A stretch of 64,000 nucleotides of DNA from Atriophallophorus winterbourni (lineage: Eukaryota; Platyhelminthes; Trematoda; Plagiorchiida; Microphallidae): positions 62,001 to 126,000 of the forward strand of contig JACCGJ010000645.1 of the NCBI GenBank assembly GCA_013407085.1, written 5' to 3'. This document shows, in pieces, positions 22,801 to 36,700 of this stretch; position 1 is the first letter of the stretch, and each line of letters starts with the position of its first letter. The notes beneath the pieces are model-generated. The model was not told where the DNA came from. It did no database searches and saw only the letters and a program-made list of their open reading frames with translations. Position numbers and translations under genes: made by a program.

Positions 22801-24708
22801 ACTGCATCCAATGAAAGCTCTGTGAACGTGGAAAATACAAAGCTTGTACCAAGAAGGCAAAACACTGCAACTCTAATAACAATGGTTTAGATATTCGTGT
22901 ATGAATCGAAAAAAATTATAGGAGGTTCGGTTGGAGCGCGACAGTAGGTTTGCATAACACCTTCATTATTGTTGCTTGGGTTCGTGCAACAAACCACGAT
23001 GTTCAAACACAGAATCACATAGTGATTCGTGGTCAAGCACTCAAGGCACTTATGGATGACCAAAGTAATTTCGGGGTGAGCAACATATCACTTTGGTCAT
23101 CCATAAGCGCCCTTGAATCACTATGTGATTCTGTGTTTGAACATCGTGGTTTCGTTGTATGAACCCTATGCAACAGGGACATTCAAGTATAACCTTCTTT
23201 ACCATTTATCCACTGCTTCAAGTCTCACTGAACCTAATCTTACTGTCTCCGCCTGATGACGGCAAACAGCCAGAAACCGGTAGTGGAGTGTAATTTCGGC
23301 AGATGTGAGCAACACATACCTTCATTATTGTTTCGTTCGGAACAAAAGCATCGGTGGATGGGTGGTTGCAGTATAACGCACCATCTACACATGGACAGCA
23401 GTCAATAAACTGCAAGTAACGATGCTCATTGTTTAAAACTTCATGGCGTTTGTAGCTTTGAATAAATTGGAAGAATACACTTGGTTGTCTGATAGTTGGG
23501 TGTTTTGAATAAAACATCTGGCGGTGCAAGCAAGATGGGTAATCGAGGGAGCAAAGTTTCACTTGCAATCAGTATTGATTGATCTTTTACAGAGGAGTGT
23601 GGATTTCGCTGTCTTTCCTCGTACGGATGTCATTTACAAACTACTATTAATATTTATTTCATGAAATCCTTCACTCGGAAGATGAGCGCACAAAAGTCAC
23701 TCCACGAAAAGTGCAACGTACGGCATTCAAAAAAGTACATTAAATGTGCTCCTTTTTATGCAGCGAGAATAGATCTTTAATAAGCTAGACAGGACGCTCA
23801 CACAAACTTCTTCAATGACCCGTTCGGTAAAGCCACAATGCTGCAGATCTTTTGAACTCTTCGCTTAAGGCCTTCCGTCGAACACAGGCACAATTAGATG
23901 ATGCTCCATACGACGAACTTTGCAACCCATCTTTTGTAACAACTTGAGGATATACTTGTTGACTTGCTTTGATTCCGTTCCCAAGTGGTCTGGTTAGGCC
24001 CAGGATCATAAACTTGCACGTCTATTACGAAGGCCATCACGTCCTTCAAAGCGATTTAGTGCAGTTTCACAAAGCTTGATTTGAGCGGCACACAAGCAGC
24101 TTCGCACAAAACTTCGACTCCATGACGATCAAGGAACTCGTAGAATAGTTTTCAAACTTCATTATGTCGTCAGCTACTCGAATCATGGGTTAATGCACAC
24201 GAGTGTGGTTGATGTTTTAAAATTTCTGGATATGGCCATCAACACCCTACGGTAACGGATTTCGTCTTACCCTGAGTGTTTTCGTACTCACAAAGTCAAA
24301 TTTCACATATAGAAGCGTTACATTACACGAGGATTATTGCGGATCCAGTTGTTCGACTGTTAGCATTGCTATAGAGATCTTAACACAGGTAGCAGCTCAG
24401 CGCAAAATAGACTATGTCTTGCTGCTCATTGTGTCAAGCGTAATCCAACGCAAATACTTAATAGACGAAGCGAAATTCGAAATTCCTAGACCACCAGACA
24501 CTTTTGGTGCGTGGAAATATACAACAGGTGTGTAATGGGAGACGCGGTTATTTTCGCACAGAATGTAGAGTAAGTCGATCAAACGTCTGTATCGTTTTCT
24601 CGTTGATTGCACCAAAGCACAGAGGACAGTAACACATCGGCATTGCATTTTAACGCATTATCATCATGAGCAGCATTACATCGATAGCAAGTGCTCTAAT
24701 GTCACACA

Positions 24709-24756
<48 letters not shown>

Positions 24757-27700
24757 GTACAAGTCTTTACAGACGATGTGCCAACAAGTATACCATGAAG
24801 AGGGTACATGATGAAAGAAAAATGTAGGTTCCATGGTTCTTGTTGAAGGCGAAATACTACCCGGTTGCCAAGGCCGAAGTAGGGGGTTAGCTTAGGGACC
24901 CCACCCGGAGCCTTTGACTCAAAAGTCTACCCGCAAGGCAGCGGTTTTTTTCCTTCACGAGAGCCGGTGACCATTTTGAGGGTTCTTGCGCCTCTCTTGA
25001 AGTGCCTCGGCGATTGTTCGAGTACGCCTCTCTAGCCTTTGCACGATCAGGTGCAACCTGCAAGGCAGCAAGGATTTTTCCTCAGGGTTCACTCCCGAAG
25101 CCTTTCCTGCAATCGGGTATGCCGCAAGGCAGCGGAGGTTTGGAATAAGGGTTTTCCTTCCCTTAGATGGACTGCCCTCCCAGGCTGACGAGCTCCATCT
25201 ACCCGGAGCAAACTGGTTTTGAGGCGCCAGTCATCCGCCTTCGCCCCTGCTCCTTTCAGTAGAAGCAGTTCCGCCACGTGCAGGCCAGGAGCTGGGCTTT
25301 GGTTGTCAGAGGCTGTTTGAGACGCACGCCATATGGGAGCATTTTATAGACAGTGGGAGCTCATCCCCACTGCCGCCCCCGGCTGTGACAACCGTGGAAC
25401 CACTGTCACACAAACATTATAGCGGACCGCACTTGTGGTACAAAGACGTTTGCAAAAGAGATATGAAAGCTCTTGACATTGACCCCGCGAGTTGGAACAA
25501 CTTGCACATGATCGCTAACATTGGAAGTATTGTGTAAAGCGTTGTCTGCAAGCTGGGGATGAGCAGATACAGCTCTGGGCTGCTGAACGCAGATCACGCC
25601 GCCGGCGTGCAACTGACGCCCTACAACCGAGTTCTGCCTATCTTTGCAAGCGCTGCGGGAGAGATTGTTCCTCCTGTTTAGTCATTCAAAAAGCTGTTTA
25701 TACATGAAAATTCATGCGATTGTGATGTACATCCATAGTCGACCGAAGTAGGCCAACAAAAAACGGAGAAACCAGATAACCTTGTCGGACAACATTAACC
25801 GTAGGAAAATTAACGGCCTGGCTATTGTATATCCTGACGCGAACAGAACGAAAGCGAGACATGTCAAACCTCTATTATGACTTCAGCAGTCCCGGACTCA
25901 GATTACCTAGATACAAAGATTGACTGGAGGTTTTCAGAGGGGTGAATTAGGCGATGATTGAGAATTCGACACATATGATCTACACAAACAAAAACGAATT
26001 TTCTACACCTATGCGAACATAGAATGATTGAAGAATCTTCTCAACTACGGAAATAAATTCTATTTTTAGAGACAGAACGGTACGCATAGTAATGTTTGAT
26101 TGTATGACTACAACAGAAGCTGGAAAACTCAATCGGGTTCATGTGCATCAAATTAATGACGATACAATTTTTGATCTCTGCTGCGCTTAGTGGCATATTA
26201 TCCACTGGTTGGGGTTCATACACTGAATTGAATGCCCTCCGTCATAAAAAAATGTTCGGCAAAAAACATGATTACATTAAATTCGGTCCTTGTGATTGCC
26301 CGGTCAATGGAATGAGAAGTGGCAAGTGTTGTGGACGATTGTCGCATTACTGGCTACCCGAATCTCTGCCTTCTTTTCTTAGCCGGTCAAATTGTACGTT
26401 TGAGTAAAAATTTCCATTTTATGAGCATAATTATATAGCAGGATATGCCTTTCCGTATTTTAAGTAAGCTATGTTGTTGTCGACCACGGACGTACATCAC
26501 AATCGCGTGAATTTTCATGTTCTACAGCATTTTGAATGACTAAATAGTCCGCATCGAACATTAAACAGGGAATCAATATCACGTGATATTATAGAGGGCG
26601 TAAAGTGCATTATCGAAGAGTGTCAATCAAGAGCTCTCGGTTGATATGCGGAATACCGCCCTTCGGTACAATGCCAGAGAGGGAAGCGCCGAAAAACCCA
26701 ACCCGCACTAAGTTGGTTTGCCGAGGAATTTCATGAGAATGGTTAAAGTGACAACTCACTCGAAAACAACACCAGTCATTGAAAGTCATGCCATTCATCG
26801 AGGTTGGTCAATAGGCCCATCGCGATGAGGGCTCGAAAGAAATCGTTTGACAAATCAGATGGAAGTGACAACTGGGACAGACATTAAGAATGACCTCCGG
26901 ATGCACGAGATCAGCCTATAAGTGTCGGGTGTGTTTTATTCCAATTGCGTAATAAACGTGGAAATCGGTGCTGGTTTAATTTCGATGCGTTAAACCAGGG
27001 GTGAGATGCGTAACGCAATAGATGGCTAGATGGAAAACGACGTGATTAAAGTTGGCTTGTGTGTCCTCGAGATGGGGTCGACAACGTAAAGGAGTTAGAA
27101 CCGGAACGCGATTTAACCTGGATCTATCTCTATAAATCAGTATGTGTTGATTTTGGACAGGGTATTGAAACATCACGAACAAATCGTTTCTGAACGCATA
27201 GGTTCTGAGGTACTTTGTAAAACGTCATCAAGCTTGGGAAGAGCAGATAATGCAATCGGATGCTGATCGTAGATCACGCGGTCAGCGTGCGACTGGCACC
27301 GATCGATCGAGTATTGTTTATCGCAGTGAGCGCTGCGGTAGAGATTGTTTCTTCCTAATCGGACTGTTTTGTCAGCTGAAACGTTGCAGAACATCAAACC
27401 GTCATGAGCTTGTGATGTACATCTATAGTCGACATCGACAGAAGAAAAAACAACATATACTATTCTCGAAATACTCCAGCCGAGTTTAAGTGAAACATTG
27501 CGGGAAACCATGCAAACAACTGAGAAAGCATACTAAGGTTTTACTGAGTGGGCCATACCAACCAGGTAAGCTATAATCGAACTGTTGAATTTGTGGAACA
27601 AATGTTTCCCAGCCAACTTGGGTAGTGTTCAGACATTCGACACAACGCATGGACTGTCGAATAAAAACTTAGGATGCGTTTGAATCGATCCCCAACAATG

Positions 27701-30700
27701 TGTCACAGAGGATAGTGGAGGAAATAGACGTTTAAATTGTCAGACCGAATTTTTGCGTTCAGAAAGAAATATTCCATGATAGTTAACTACTTTGGCCAAC
27801 ACCAACACCTACTGAACGAGAACAAGTAATATCACGTTACATTAAACTAACCTATAATGTTTGATATGGATCAAATACATTTATTGATTTCTTTCATGCA
27901 CGCATCGTAGAGGTGAAATACCGACAGGAAAATCCACCGCTGTTATTTTCTGAAGTTAATTTGGAAGAATCATCATGCACATAATTGACGCCAGGGTAAA
28001 TTGAAGAGAGATTCTGCACTTTCAGGCTCGTCATGATATACTCGTCTGAATCGTAGCAATCATATGGTTCGTGATTTCATACATACACACATATGTTACC
28101 ATTCTGTGATATATCACGAAATAAAAGAAACCACTTATTCAATTAGTTAAGCTATAGAGTGAAAGATTTAGTGGGACCTTCTAGTGCATATGATACTAGA
28201 ACAAGCGCCTGCTAAATTGAGGGACCGTAAGAGACGTGCGCTCAGAAAACACAGTTGTTAGTAAATAGTTGGAAAAATAAATTTGGAAACCGTTAAACAC
28301 GGCAAAAGCACACTGAATTCAACGTAGAAAACAATATAGTTAGTCGAGAAACAAAGGCTAGCAAAAAGAAGCAAAGCTTCGAAAGTTTGCGCCAAAATCG
28401 AATGGCATCCATGGTGTTATGAACAAGAATGTGTGGTTTCTGCAAGTGTGCTCAAAACAATAACAAGTTTGACAAGCAACAACATAATAATAACCCAACT
28501 AGACGAAAAGTTGGACTCTGTCAATTTTTTCACCAATAATGTATCATATAGTCTTCTTTTCGACGGGCACTGTGCAAGATAAAACGGATTACATCCAAAT
28601 TAGCGTAGGATTCTTATATTTTCGGCACCAGCGTGTGTAGTAGTAACAAGGGATTTTAGGAGAAAACATTTTGCAAAGACTAGGCTACTTTGCTGTACAT
28701 AGGAATTTACGGTACAGCATACCCGGAAAAGGAAATTTAAACATGAAAAAATAAAGGTTTCGTACAAAGAACGCCGGACAGACACGCGATTCCCATACGC
28801 ATGATTGCAACCTATTGATCGTCGTTGTTCTGTTAGCCTCCTTCGATCAATGTCGACCATGGAGGTAAATCGCAAGGGTATGTCGGTTACAGATGACCTA
28901 AACAACCCTATTCCGTATGAGCAATCTCTCCCACAGCGCCTCCTGTGAAAGCGATTTAATAAACGCCCGCTTCTCCGTCATCCATTCTCCGTTTAAGTCA
29001 CATTTTGTTATGAGCACAAGCCCCAGGAACACCGAGGGTTATTACAGTGTAAAATACCGGAATATTGCACACTTTAATTGTTTAGGCACAGTGTTTATAT
29101 ACACAATTGATTGAAGTTTATATTGTGTGTAATACTTCAAAGATTTACTCAATAATAAGTAGACATGAATAGTATAACTCACCTTCTGACCGCTGCTGGC
29201 GCTACCCATTTTACGGTGAAATTTGGTAGATCCATGGGCGGCTGGGCCTCCTTTCATCCCCCAACGTTCAATAACACCCTGGAATCCACGATTGATGCTG
29301 CGTTGGGCAGAGTGTGATTAAAAAGAAATAGATGTGCTGTTTCATCGTAAAAATAACAATGGATTAAATGCTTAAGAGGGATGGAAGCACCAAAATTAGA
29401 AATATCTGTTGTTTACAACTACAAAATCTTTTAGCGAAACACAAGCCGTAGTGTGACGGATGACTACTGAATTACTATAGAACACAATAGTGACTGAAAT
29501 CAATAATCTATAAAAAATGAAACATAGTAGAGCCCCTTGTTTTCGTGAACCTTTACAAGAAATAGAATGCAAGACTTATACAAACTAGCGCGGCACAAAA
29601 AACATGTAAGGTATGAAAAAGCATGGTGCGCTGCGTTATCATTAAAAAACACAATGAAAATTTGGCACAGGGCAGGTGATAGAAAAATGGCAAAATCAAA
29701 CAGTTAATCTGCACGAAAGCTCATTTCGGTTTTCATAGGCATTGGTGGAAATGATTCAGCCATGAACCCAACTAGTCCACGTAAATCATATACACCGAGG
29801 GAAAGGAAGTAAGCCTTTCCTCCGATTGTGTGCCAGGGGATACACTATTAAGAACGCGGATCACTGAAGCTTCACACCAGGGTGCAATTAATCTTTCAGA
29901 TTTCAAAACTTTTCTCACATAGAAACATGTTCACTTTGGTATGGCGAACGAAATATTTTGTCCTGCATCGTATCAAGACAACCCATGAAACTTTGTGAAT
30001 AGAGCTCAAATTCAAGCAGAGTTATATTCAGCTTACAACCCTGCTTCAAACTGACAGAAATAAGACGGAAGGTTCGCAAACTACCACTGCTAGTAAAGCA
30101 TCAAGAGAAATGCCACACGATTATTCATCATAAGGTACCCTATTAATTCATCTGAAAGCACAAGTCTGATCCAGGCGAAGTGCCGCACAGTCAGAGACTG
30201 CACGTGGGCTAAGATACTATCAGGTTGCCCCTGGCCTAGATAGATATGAGAAAGAAAAAAGAACAGGAAATGGTAGTGAGACTCCAGCTTGTTTCAGTAC
30301 CTCACTACCTCTGGCCAATCAATTTAGCACGGTTAGCCGCACAGCACAAAGTACTGCACGATTGCACATCCGTGCAACTTTATTAATTATGCATACTCGT
30401 AATACTAATAATAAAGGATTGAAATTGAGAACTAGCGAAGATTCTCAATTTGAGCCAGGCAAAAACTGTTGTAACTGATTCAGGAGAAACCTTCATTTTA
30501 CGAGTAAACGATCTTTTTTATAGAACATAGTCAAACATGAATGCGGTAAAATACTATCAAACATCTTCACAATACCAAATGCTATCAACGCACTCAATTT
30601 GTTTAAATTCTAAATGATGGCTCTACGGTCGTCCGCTATACTCCACACGATTTTTCCCGTTTGTCTAATTTACTGCTAACGCTAGATGATTGGACAAAAT

Positions 30701-33700
30701 CGGTACATAAAGGACAAGCAATACACGCCTGCTAATTAGATATCTCAAAAGCATTCGATCGTGTTGACCATATCCTATTACTACAGAAGCTTGAACTGTA
30801 GAAGGTATTTTTACTCTATCCGTGTCTGTTTCACTTGGAACATTTTACCTTCTACCGTTGCTCACTCCACTAGCTTGCATGACTTTAAAACGAAATTATA
30901 CTAATTTTCATTGAATGATTCGTTTCCCGAACACTTGTATACTGCTTAATCTAATTCCGTATCTCGTTTATACACGTACATTTCAATTTTTACCATTCTA
31001 TGGTTGTTTTAAGCTTGTTGCTTTTTAGACCATTAAAAACCTTGAATCAAGTGGTCTATGTTAGAATCATGGTCTTTTCTCTCATCTGTTCGTGAGTGCG
31101 TGACAAGGGAGAACGTCGTCTGCCAAGTCGAGATCTTGTACCAAACGTTCAGTCATCCAATTGAAGCCTCTCTTTTGTTTGGTGGTTTTCTATAGCAAAT
31201 TGATGATAAGTATGAAAACGAATGGTGGCAGTAGGCAGTCCATGAATAATCCGACAGGACATGATTTCATTGGTCAAGTTCACAACAACGGCACGTCGGT
31301 ATGCAATATTTTGCAATATACCGGAAGGCTTTTCAAAGTCAATGAAGTTGACAAGCAAAAGTGAGTTCCGTTCGGCGAATTGTTCTATGATGGAGCGCAG
31401 TGCAGTGATTTACTCGGTTTATTATCCTTCCTTGCGAGAACTGACCGGAGGTTAACTAGATGGCGGATCAAAGACGTCTGTTTGCGTGTTTAGTTTAACG
31501 CAGTAGTTCGAGCAGCAGTTAAGGTCACGTTTCTTGGGGGTAATAATTGAGCATCTCTCTTTCATACCTCAACATTTCCAAAGACTGGATGAAGTGTGTT
31601 CACACGGGTTTCGATATATGCCATCAAGACCTCGAGATGTTACCATTTGGCGTGCAGATCTCGTCTCTTGTAGGTTGATTGCAGTTTACCGGTATCTCTA
31701 CTTCGGTAGGTTCGAGATAAGTAGGATTGGACGGAATGGAATGTTCGTCATCATCATCATAGACAGCATTACACCGGTAGAACGTACCAAATGCATAACT
31801 GCCACACAGCTATGAAAAAGTAAAATCCTAAAAGATGGGGAAGGGTGGGACTTAAATTGCTACGGATTCTATAGAAGAGTAAGCACAAACAAACTGGGAA
31901 GAGGTGCCTACACCTCGAATGGAACATACATTCAAACAAGTTTCGTGAACGAGTAGAGCGACATCAGCACGGCAGCTTCCTTGCGGCCTTCACTGTCATG
32001 CATCATAATAAGCTTTTATTGTCACTCCGCTTGACAACAATGAAGGTTAAGCAAACACTCCAAGAAGATGCTTAGTGCAAGACCGCCATTGAACACGGTT
32101 TCGGGACATATACTGAATGTTCACTAGCTCATCAAAGTGTCCCTATGCTTGTATTTTCACTATCGTTCTTTCTGATTATTGAACCACACTTACTTTTAAC
32201 GGGTCACTCAGTTACTCTGAATTTATAGGAAAATATTTTCACGACGATGCAGAGATGCTCTATTCTTTGTTGGCATGCTGGCATAGGCAGTGAGTGCGCA
32301 TATATATGTTTGCCAGCTCAGATATATTTACGGTTGGCGTCGGTTATGGAAAAGAAAATTTGTTATGAATCAGCTGGAGCAGTTTATTGGTAACGTATCG
32401 CTTCTGACAAGCTTTGTCAGACCAAGTGTGCCAGTATGAACAGCGATCAGGTTTAAATTGCATTCACCTGACCAATCATGAGCTGGTTAAGAACTACACA
32501 GTTTATGGTGGGCGTTGAGCATGTTAAGATAGACAGGCGAGATTAAGATCGTTTGATACACCCACTGCATGCCCTGTAACCCTTAAATTGTTTTGATTAT
32601 ATACAGGTGTGATTGACATCCGCTGACCTATTAGCTTGATTATGCAATTTGTGCGTACATTATTGTTTATCCGCTGCATAACCTGACGTCAGATTGTGGA
32701 GATATCAACTCCATCTACCTTATTGACCGCATTCCTAGCAGCATTTGTATCGCAATCGCCTCGGCGTGAAGTCGTTTCACGTATAGTTTTACCCTCCTTA
32801 TCATGTCTACATTGCCAAGATCAAGGCTATGAGATGTGCCCAGCTAGGGTTGAATCTCTGATCAGAGATTGATATTCATTATTTAACTTCTTTATAGTGC
32901 CATCTGTCATTTCGCATTCAGCCATTGCCGTTGCGCCGAGACTGGACCTTGACGTGGTGCAGCGGCTTGCGTGCCTCGATGATCCGTTGAGCTATACTGG
33001 GTGATGTCTTCGTGGCACCTTCAGAGTTACTCATACCAGGTTGGTCAATAGTGAGAAGCCAGACAAACACAGTCTCCTTGTCCCTCGTGGACATTGTATA
33101 CCAGGAGATGCGTATGAATCCGCAAGGATCACCGGCTCGACTGGTTTGGGATGATGTCGGGAGTCTCTGCTTGGTCTCTACCTCGCGAATGGCTTGTGAA
33201 CTGTATCTACAGTATCCGGCCCCGATAGGTGCGATCCTTAATCTCGCTCCGCTGCCTTGCGGGTTAGGCTTTCGGGCCAAAGGCTTGAGGTGGGAGTCCT
33301 CAAGATCAACTCCTCTACTTCAGCCTGGGCAACCGGGTAGTATCACGCCCACACCCAACGGTGGCACTTTTTCATTTAGATGAATTAAATATATATATAT
33401 ATATATATATATAGATTATAGATGATTATATATATATATATATATATATATACGATTGCACATCCGTGCTCATCTCTCTCTCTTTCGCATTCAGCATTAT
33501 TAGATTTCAACAGTAATAGGTTAACATGAGCCAAAGCCGTTTTGCCGACATAAAATAAATTTTTAGCGAAATCAACAGAACAACCAAGGAAACGGGGCCC
33601 CAAACGATCAATCGTCATAATACCACATGTACGAAAATATGCAGACGCAAGGGAGAGCATTTTTTAAAAGTTCACGTGCGCAAGCATTGATATCAAAAGA

Positions 33701-36700
33701 AGACAAGTAGAAAGTACCCACGGATGAATTTAAAAGGGCACGGATGTGCAATCGTGCAGTACTTCTGCTGTGCGGCTAACACCGTGCTAAATTGATTGGG
33801 AAGAGGTAGTGAGCTGCATGCTGAAACAGGCTGGACTCTCACTACTATTTCCTGTTCTTTTTTCTTTCTCATATCTGTCTAGGCCTGGGCAACCTGGCAG
33901 TATGTAAGCCCATGTGCAGTCTCTGACTGTCCGGGACTTTGCCTGGATCAGGCTTGTGCTTTCATAACATACTGTACCTACGGAATTGAAAATCATCACT
34001 TCAAAATACTTGTATTGAAGATAAAGCGAAAGTTGGAACGTGGTAAAGATAACGTTTCAAGACATTAAGACTGAGCAACCATTGAAATGCTGGCTGTCAC
34101 TAACTTTGTTGAAACCCTCATGTAAGAGATTGGACCGTCAATTCAAAAGTGAGCTGAGTCGAAAAAACAGCTGATCGAACCCCAAGCGGAAAATCAGAAA
34201 AAATATGCAATAAGCTTGATCCCCACGCACAGATGGACATGTTGGTGAGCGAATCACAAAACGAGGGAAACGAACACCGGAACAGTTATCCGTCCAAAAA
34301 TATATTTTTCATACCAATTTTCGATGTTTGAGAAAACAAATAAAACAACTTACGTTCTCGCTGTTACGTCGACGTAGTCACCAATTCGGAAATGATGAAC
34401 AAACAACTGGGTGCCTGAAAAAGGTGAATAGCTAAATAAAAATTTCTAAATGCTGATATTTCGCCATGCTACTAACAATTTTGAAGCAGTTGCCCTCATT
34501 AGTTCGAGAAAATAAAATTAGGTTTAGATAGCTATGCAACAAAAGTGAAGTGGGAAGCAATATTCGCTTAGGGAAATGACGTTCGAAAGTATGGTATGGT
34601 ATGAAAGCACAAGCCTGATCCAGGCAAAGTACCGCACAGTCAGACACTGCACGTGGGCTAAGATACTGTCAGGTTGCCCAGGCCAAGACAGATATGAAGG
34701 GGGGATAGAAATAGAAATGGTAGTGAGACTCCAGCGTGTTTCAGCATGCAGCTCACTACTGTTGCACGGATGTGCAATCGTGCAGCATTTCTGTGCTGTA
34801 CGGCTAACATCGTGCTAAATTGATTGGCCAACGGTAGTGAGCTGCATGCTGAAACACGCTAGAGTCTCACTACCATCTTTATTTCTATTTCCCCTCCCCT
34901 ATATCTGTCTAGGCCTGGGCAACCTGACAGTATCTTAGCCCACGTGCAGTCTCTGACTGTGCGGCACTTTGCCTGGATCAGGCTTGTGCTTTCATACAAT
35001 CAATTTAGCACGGTGTTAGCCGCACAGCACATAAATGCTGCACGATTGCACACCCGTGCATGTTCGAAAGTGCCAATAGAACGAACCGCAGAGTTCGAAA
35101 TTGGAAAATCAGAATTATTCTGAATCGAGCGTTATAATGCTGTTGTTACCAAGTTCTTCAGAATTTACACCACCGGGTCTGACGAACCAATGCTACTGCT
35201 ACTTTCCATTAATAAGTAGAATAAAACATAAAAACCGTTGTCTACGATCAGAAGAAAAGGCTAAAGCAAAGTAATTAAGTCTTGTGTCTCTCAGAATTTG
35301 TGATGGGACTCCATTAACTGGAAATGCCTCACCAAAACAGTTGAGTAAGTTCGAACCGTTTTGAAGCATTACCATGAAGCATCATTGGCGACTCCGGGCG
35401 TGAATAACTGATGTACTTTGATTTTAAGTTAGCACACTCGAATTGAACACGGTGAATGCAGATTGTCTGGATACTAACAGTCACTGAGGTTTCATTAAAA
35501 TCCTAGTATCGTGCTGCGGCATTCTCTAAGTGCAAGCAAAATATGGCATTAATACCACAATTTTAGTACTTACAAAGAAGGAAGTTCTAGTTTGTGCTGG
35601 GTCGAGCAAAACGACCACTTATTGTTTTCGTTTCATACAAGGATTTACATTTGACTTATCTTATAAATACATATCATTTCCACGGTATGGTATGAAAGCA
35701 CAAGCCTGAACCAGGTAAAGTGCCGCACATCCACAGACTGCACGTGGACTAAGTTACTGTCAGGTTTCCAAGGCCTAGACAAATATGAGGAAGAAAAAAG
35801 AACGGGAAATGATAGTGAGACTCCAGCCTGTTTCAGCATGCAGCTCCACGGTAACATATATTGGACATTGTTTGGCTAAATGCGGGACTGGGATAGCTTG
35901 TAAAGATTGTCTCTACATTAATGGAACAAAAACCCATGGCATGTTAACACTGGGGATGCTAGCTAGCATACAATAAATAAATAAAACAGTTCTCGAACTG
36001 CCGTTGATTGGAGCACGGGTCACAGGCTTCATGTGCGAGTGGTAAAAATACCTGGATCGAGTGCAGCATCCGGGCTGACCAAAAATCTGGAGATTTTACG
36101 CTTTGGTGGGATTCCGGCTGCTTTGAATAAACCGCACCAGGATGCGGTAAATTCAATCGGGTCAGCACTGACTGCGCCGACAAGTTGCAGGCCCCAACGC
36201 CGTTGTGTTACCCAAGAAGGAGCGTGTTGATCGTTAAACCAGAAGCCTCTTGGAGTACGCAGGCTTAGATAGTCATCAATATTTTCCGGAGGAACATATC
36301 GAATGACATGATTGTCCGGAATCTGGAAAAAACGCGGAGAAATGAAAATTGGGCTGAAAAATTTTGTGATTGTTTCCGTAATTGAGTGTCAGCAATGAGT
36401 TTCATAAGGAAAAGGTCATCTGGCTATTAAGAGCAAACAAACTGATGTCATTCAATATCTTTTAGGGTTTCCTGCTTCTACAAACGTGAAAACTCATCAT
36501 ACGGTATGTGAAAGCCTGAAGCCAAAAGTGGGGTGTACTTGATGGAAAAGTGTCCAAATACGGATATTTTTAAAAGATCTAGGCCGGCCAACATTGATCA
36601 AAGGGGGACAAACAGAAACAATGAGAAAGACTTCGTAAGTTTATATTCAAACCTGATTGATTATGGTAGGTATTTGTCATCTGCCAACGGCTATAGGTCG

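Larger units (their letters stand above)
7175..29075. repeat. Large direct duplication, copy 1 (about 21.9 kb)
   Basis: Collinear with 41004-62690. Anchors: 7175 with 41004; 10708 with 42712; 13327 with 43784; 16581 with 47749; 21054 with 53773; 23253 with 55965; 26141 with 59122; 29075 with 62690. By eye the copies differ by about 1-5%, apart from insertions. Copy-1-only blocks are about 7789-9587 (LINE-A interior), 11449-11865 (LTR piece), 11974-13093 (Tigger), 17170-19585 (LINE pieces) and 24710-25403 (SINE-like element). Confidence 0.95.

Noticed and set aside
23253..23282. Hammerhead motif dismissed as chance
   Set aside because: Not dismissed: core, three stems and the cleavage triplet all fit, and a diverged third copy keeps core and most pairs, so it was promoted to a finding.
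33385..33660. 91-codon frame with a YIYIYI end
   Set aside because: Translation of the AT microsatellite.
34763..34996. R1 as a Helitron because of its terminal hairpin
   Set aside because: No CTRR end and no insertion between A and T at the defined boundaries.
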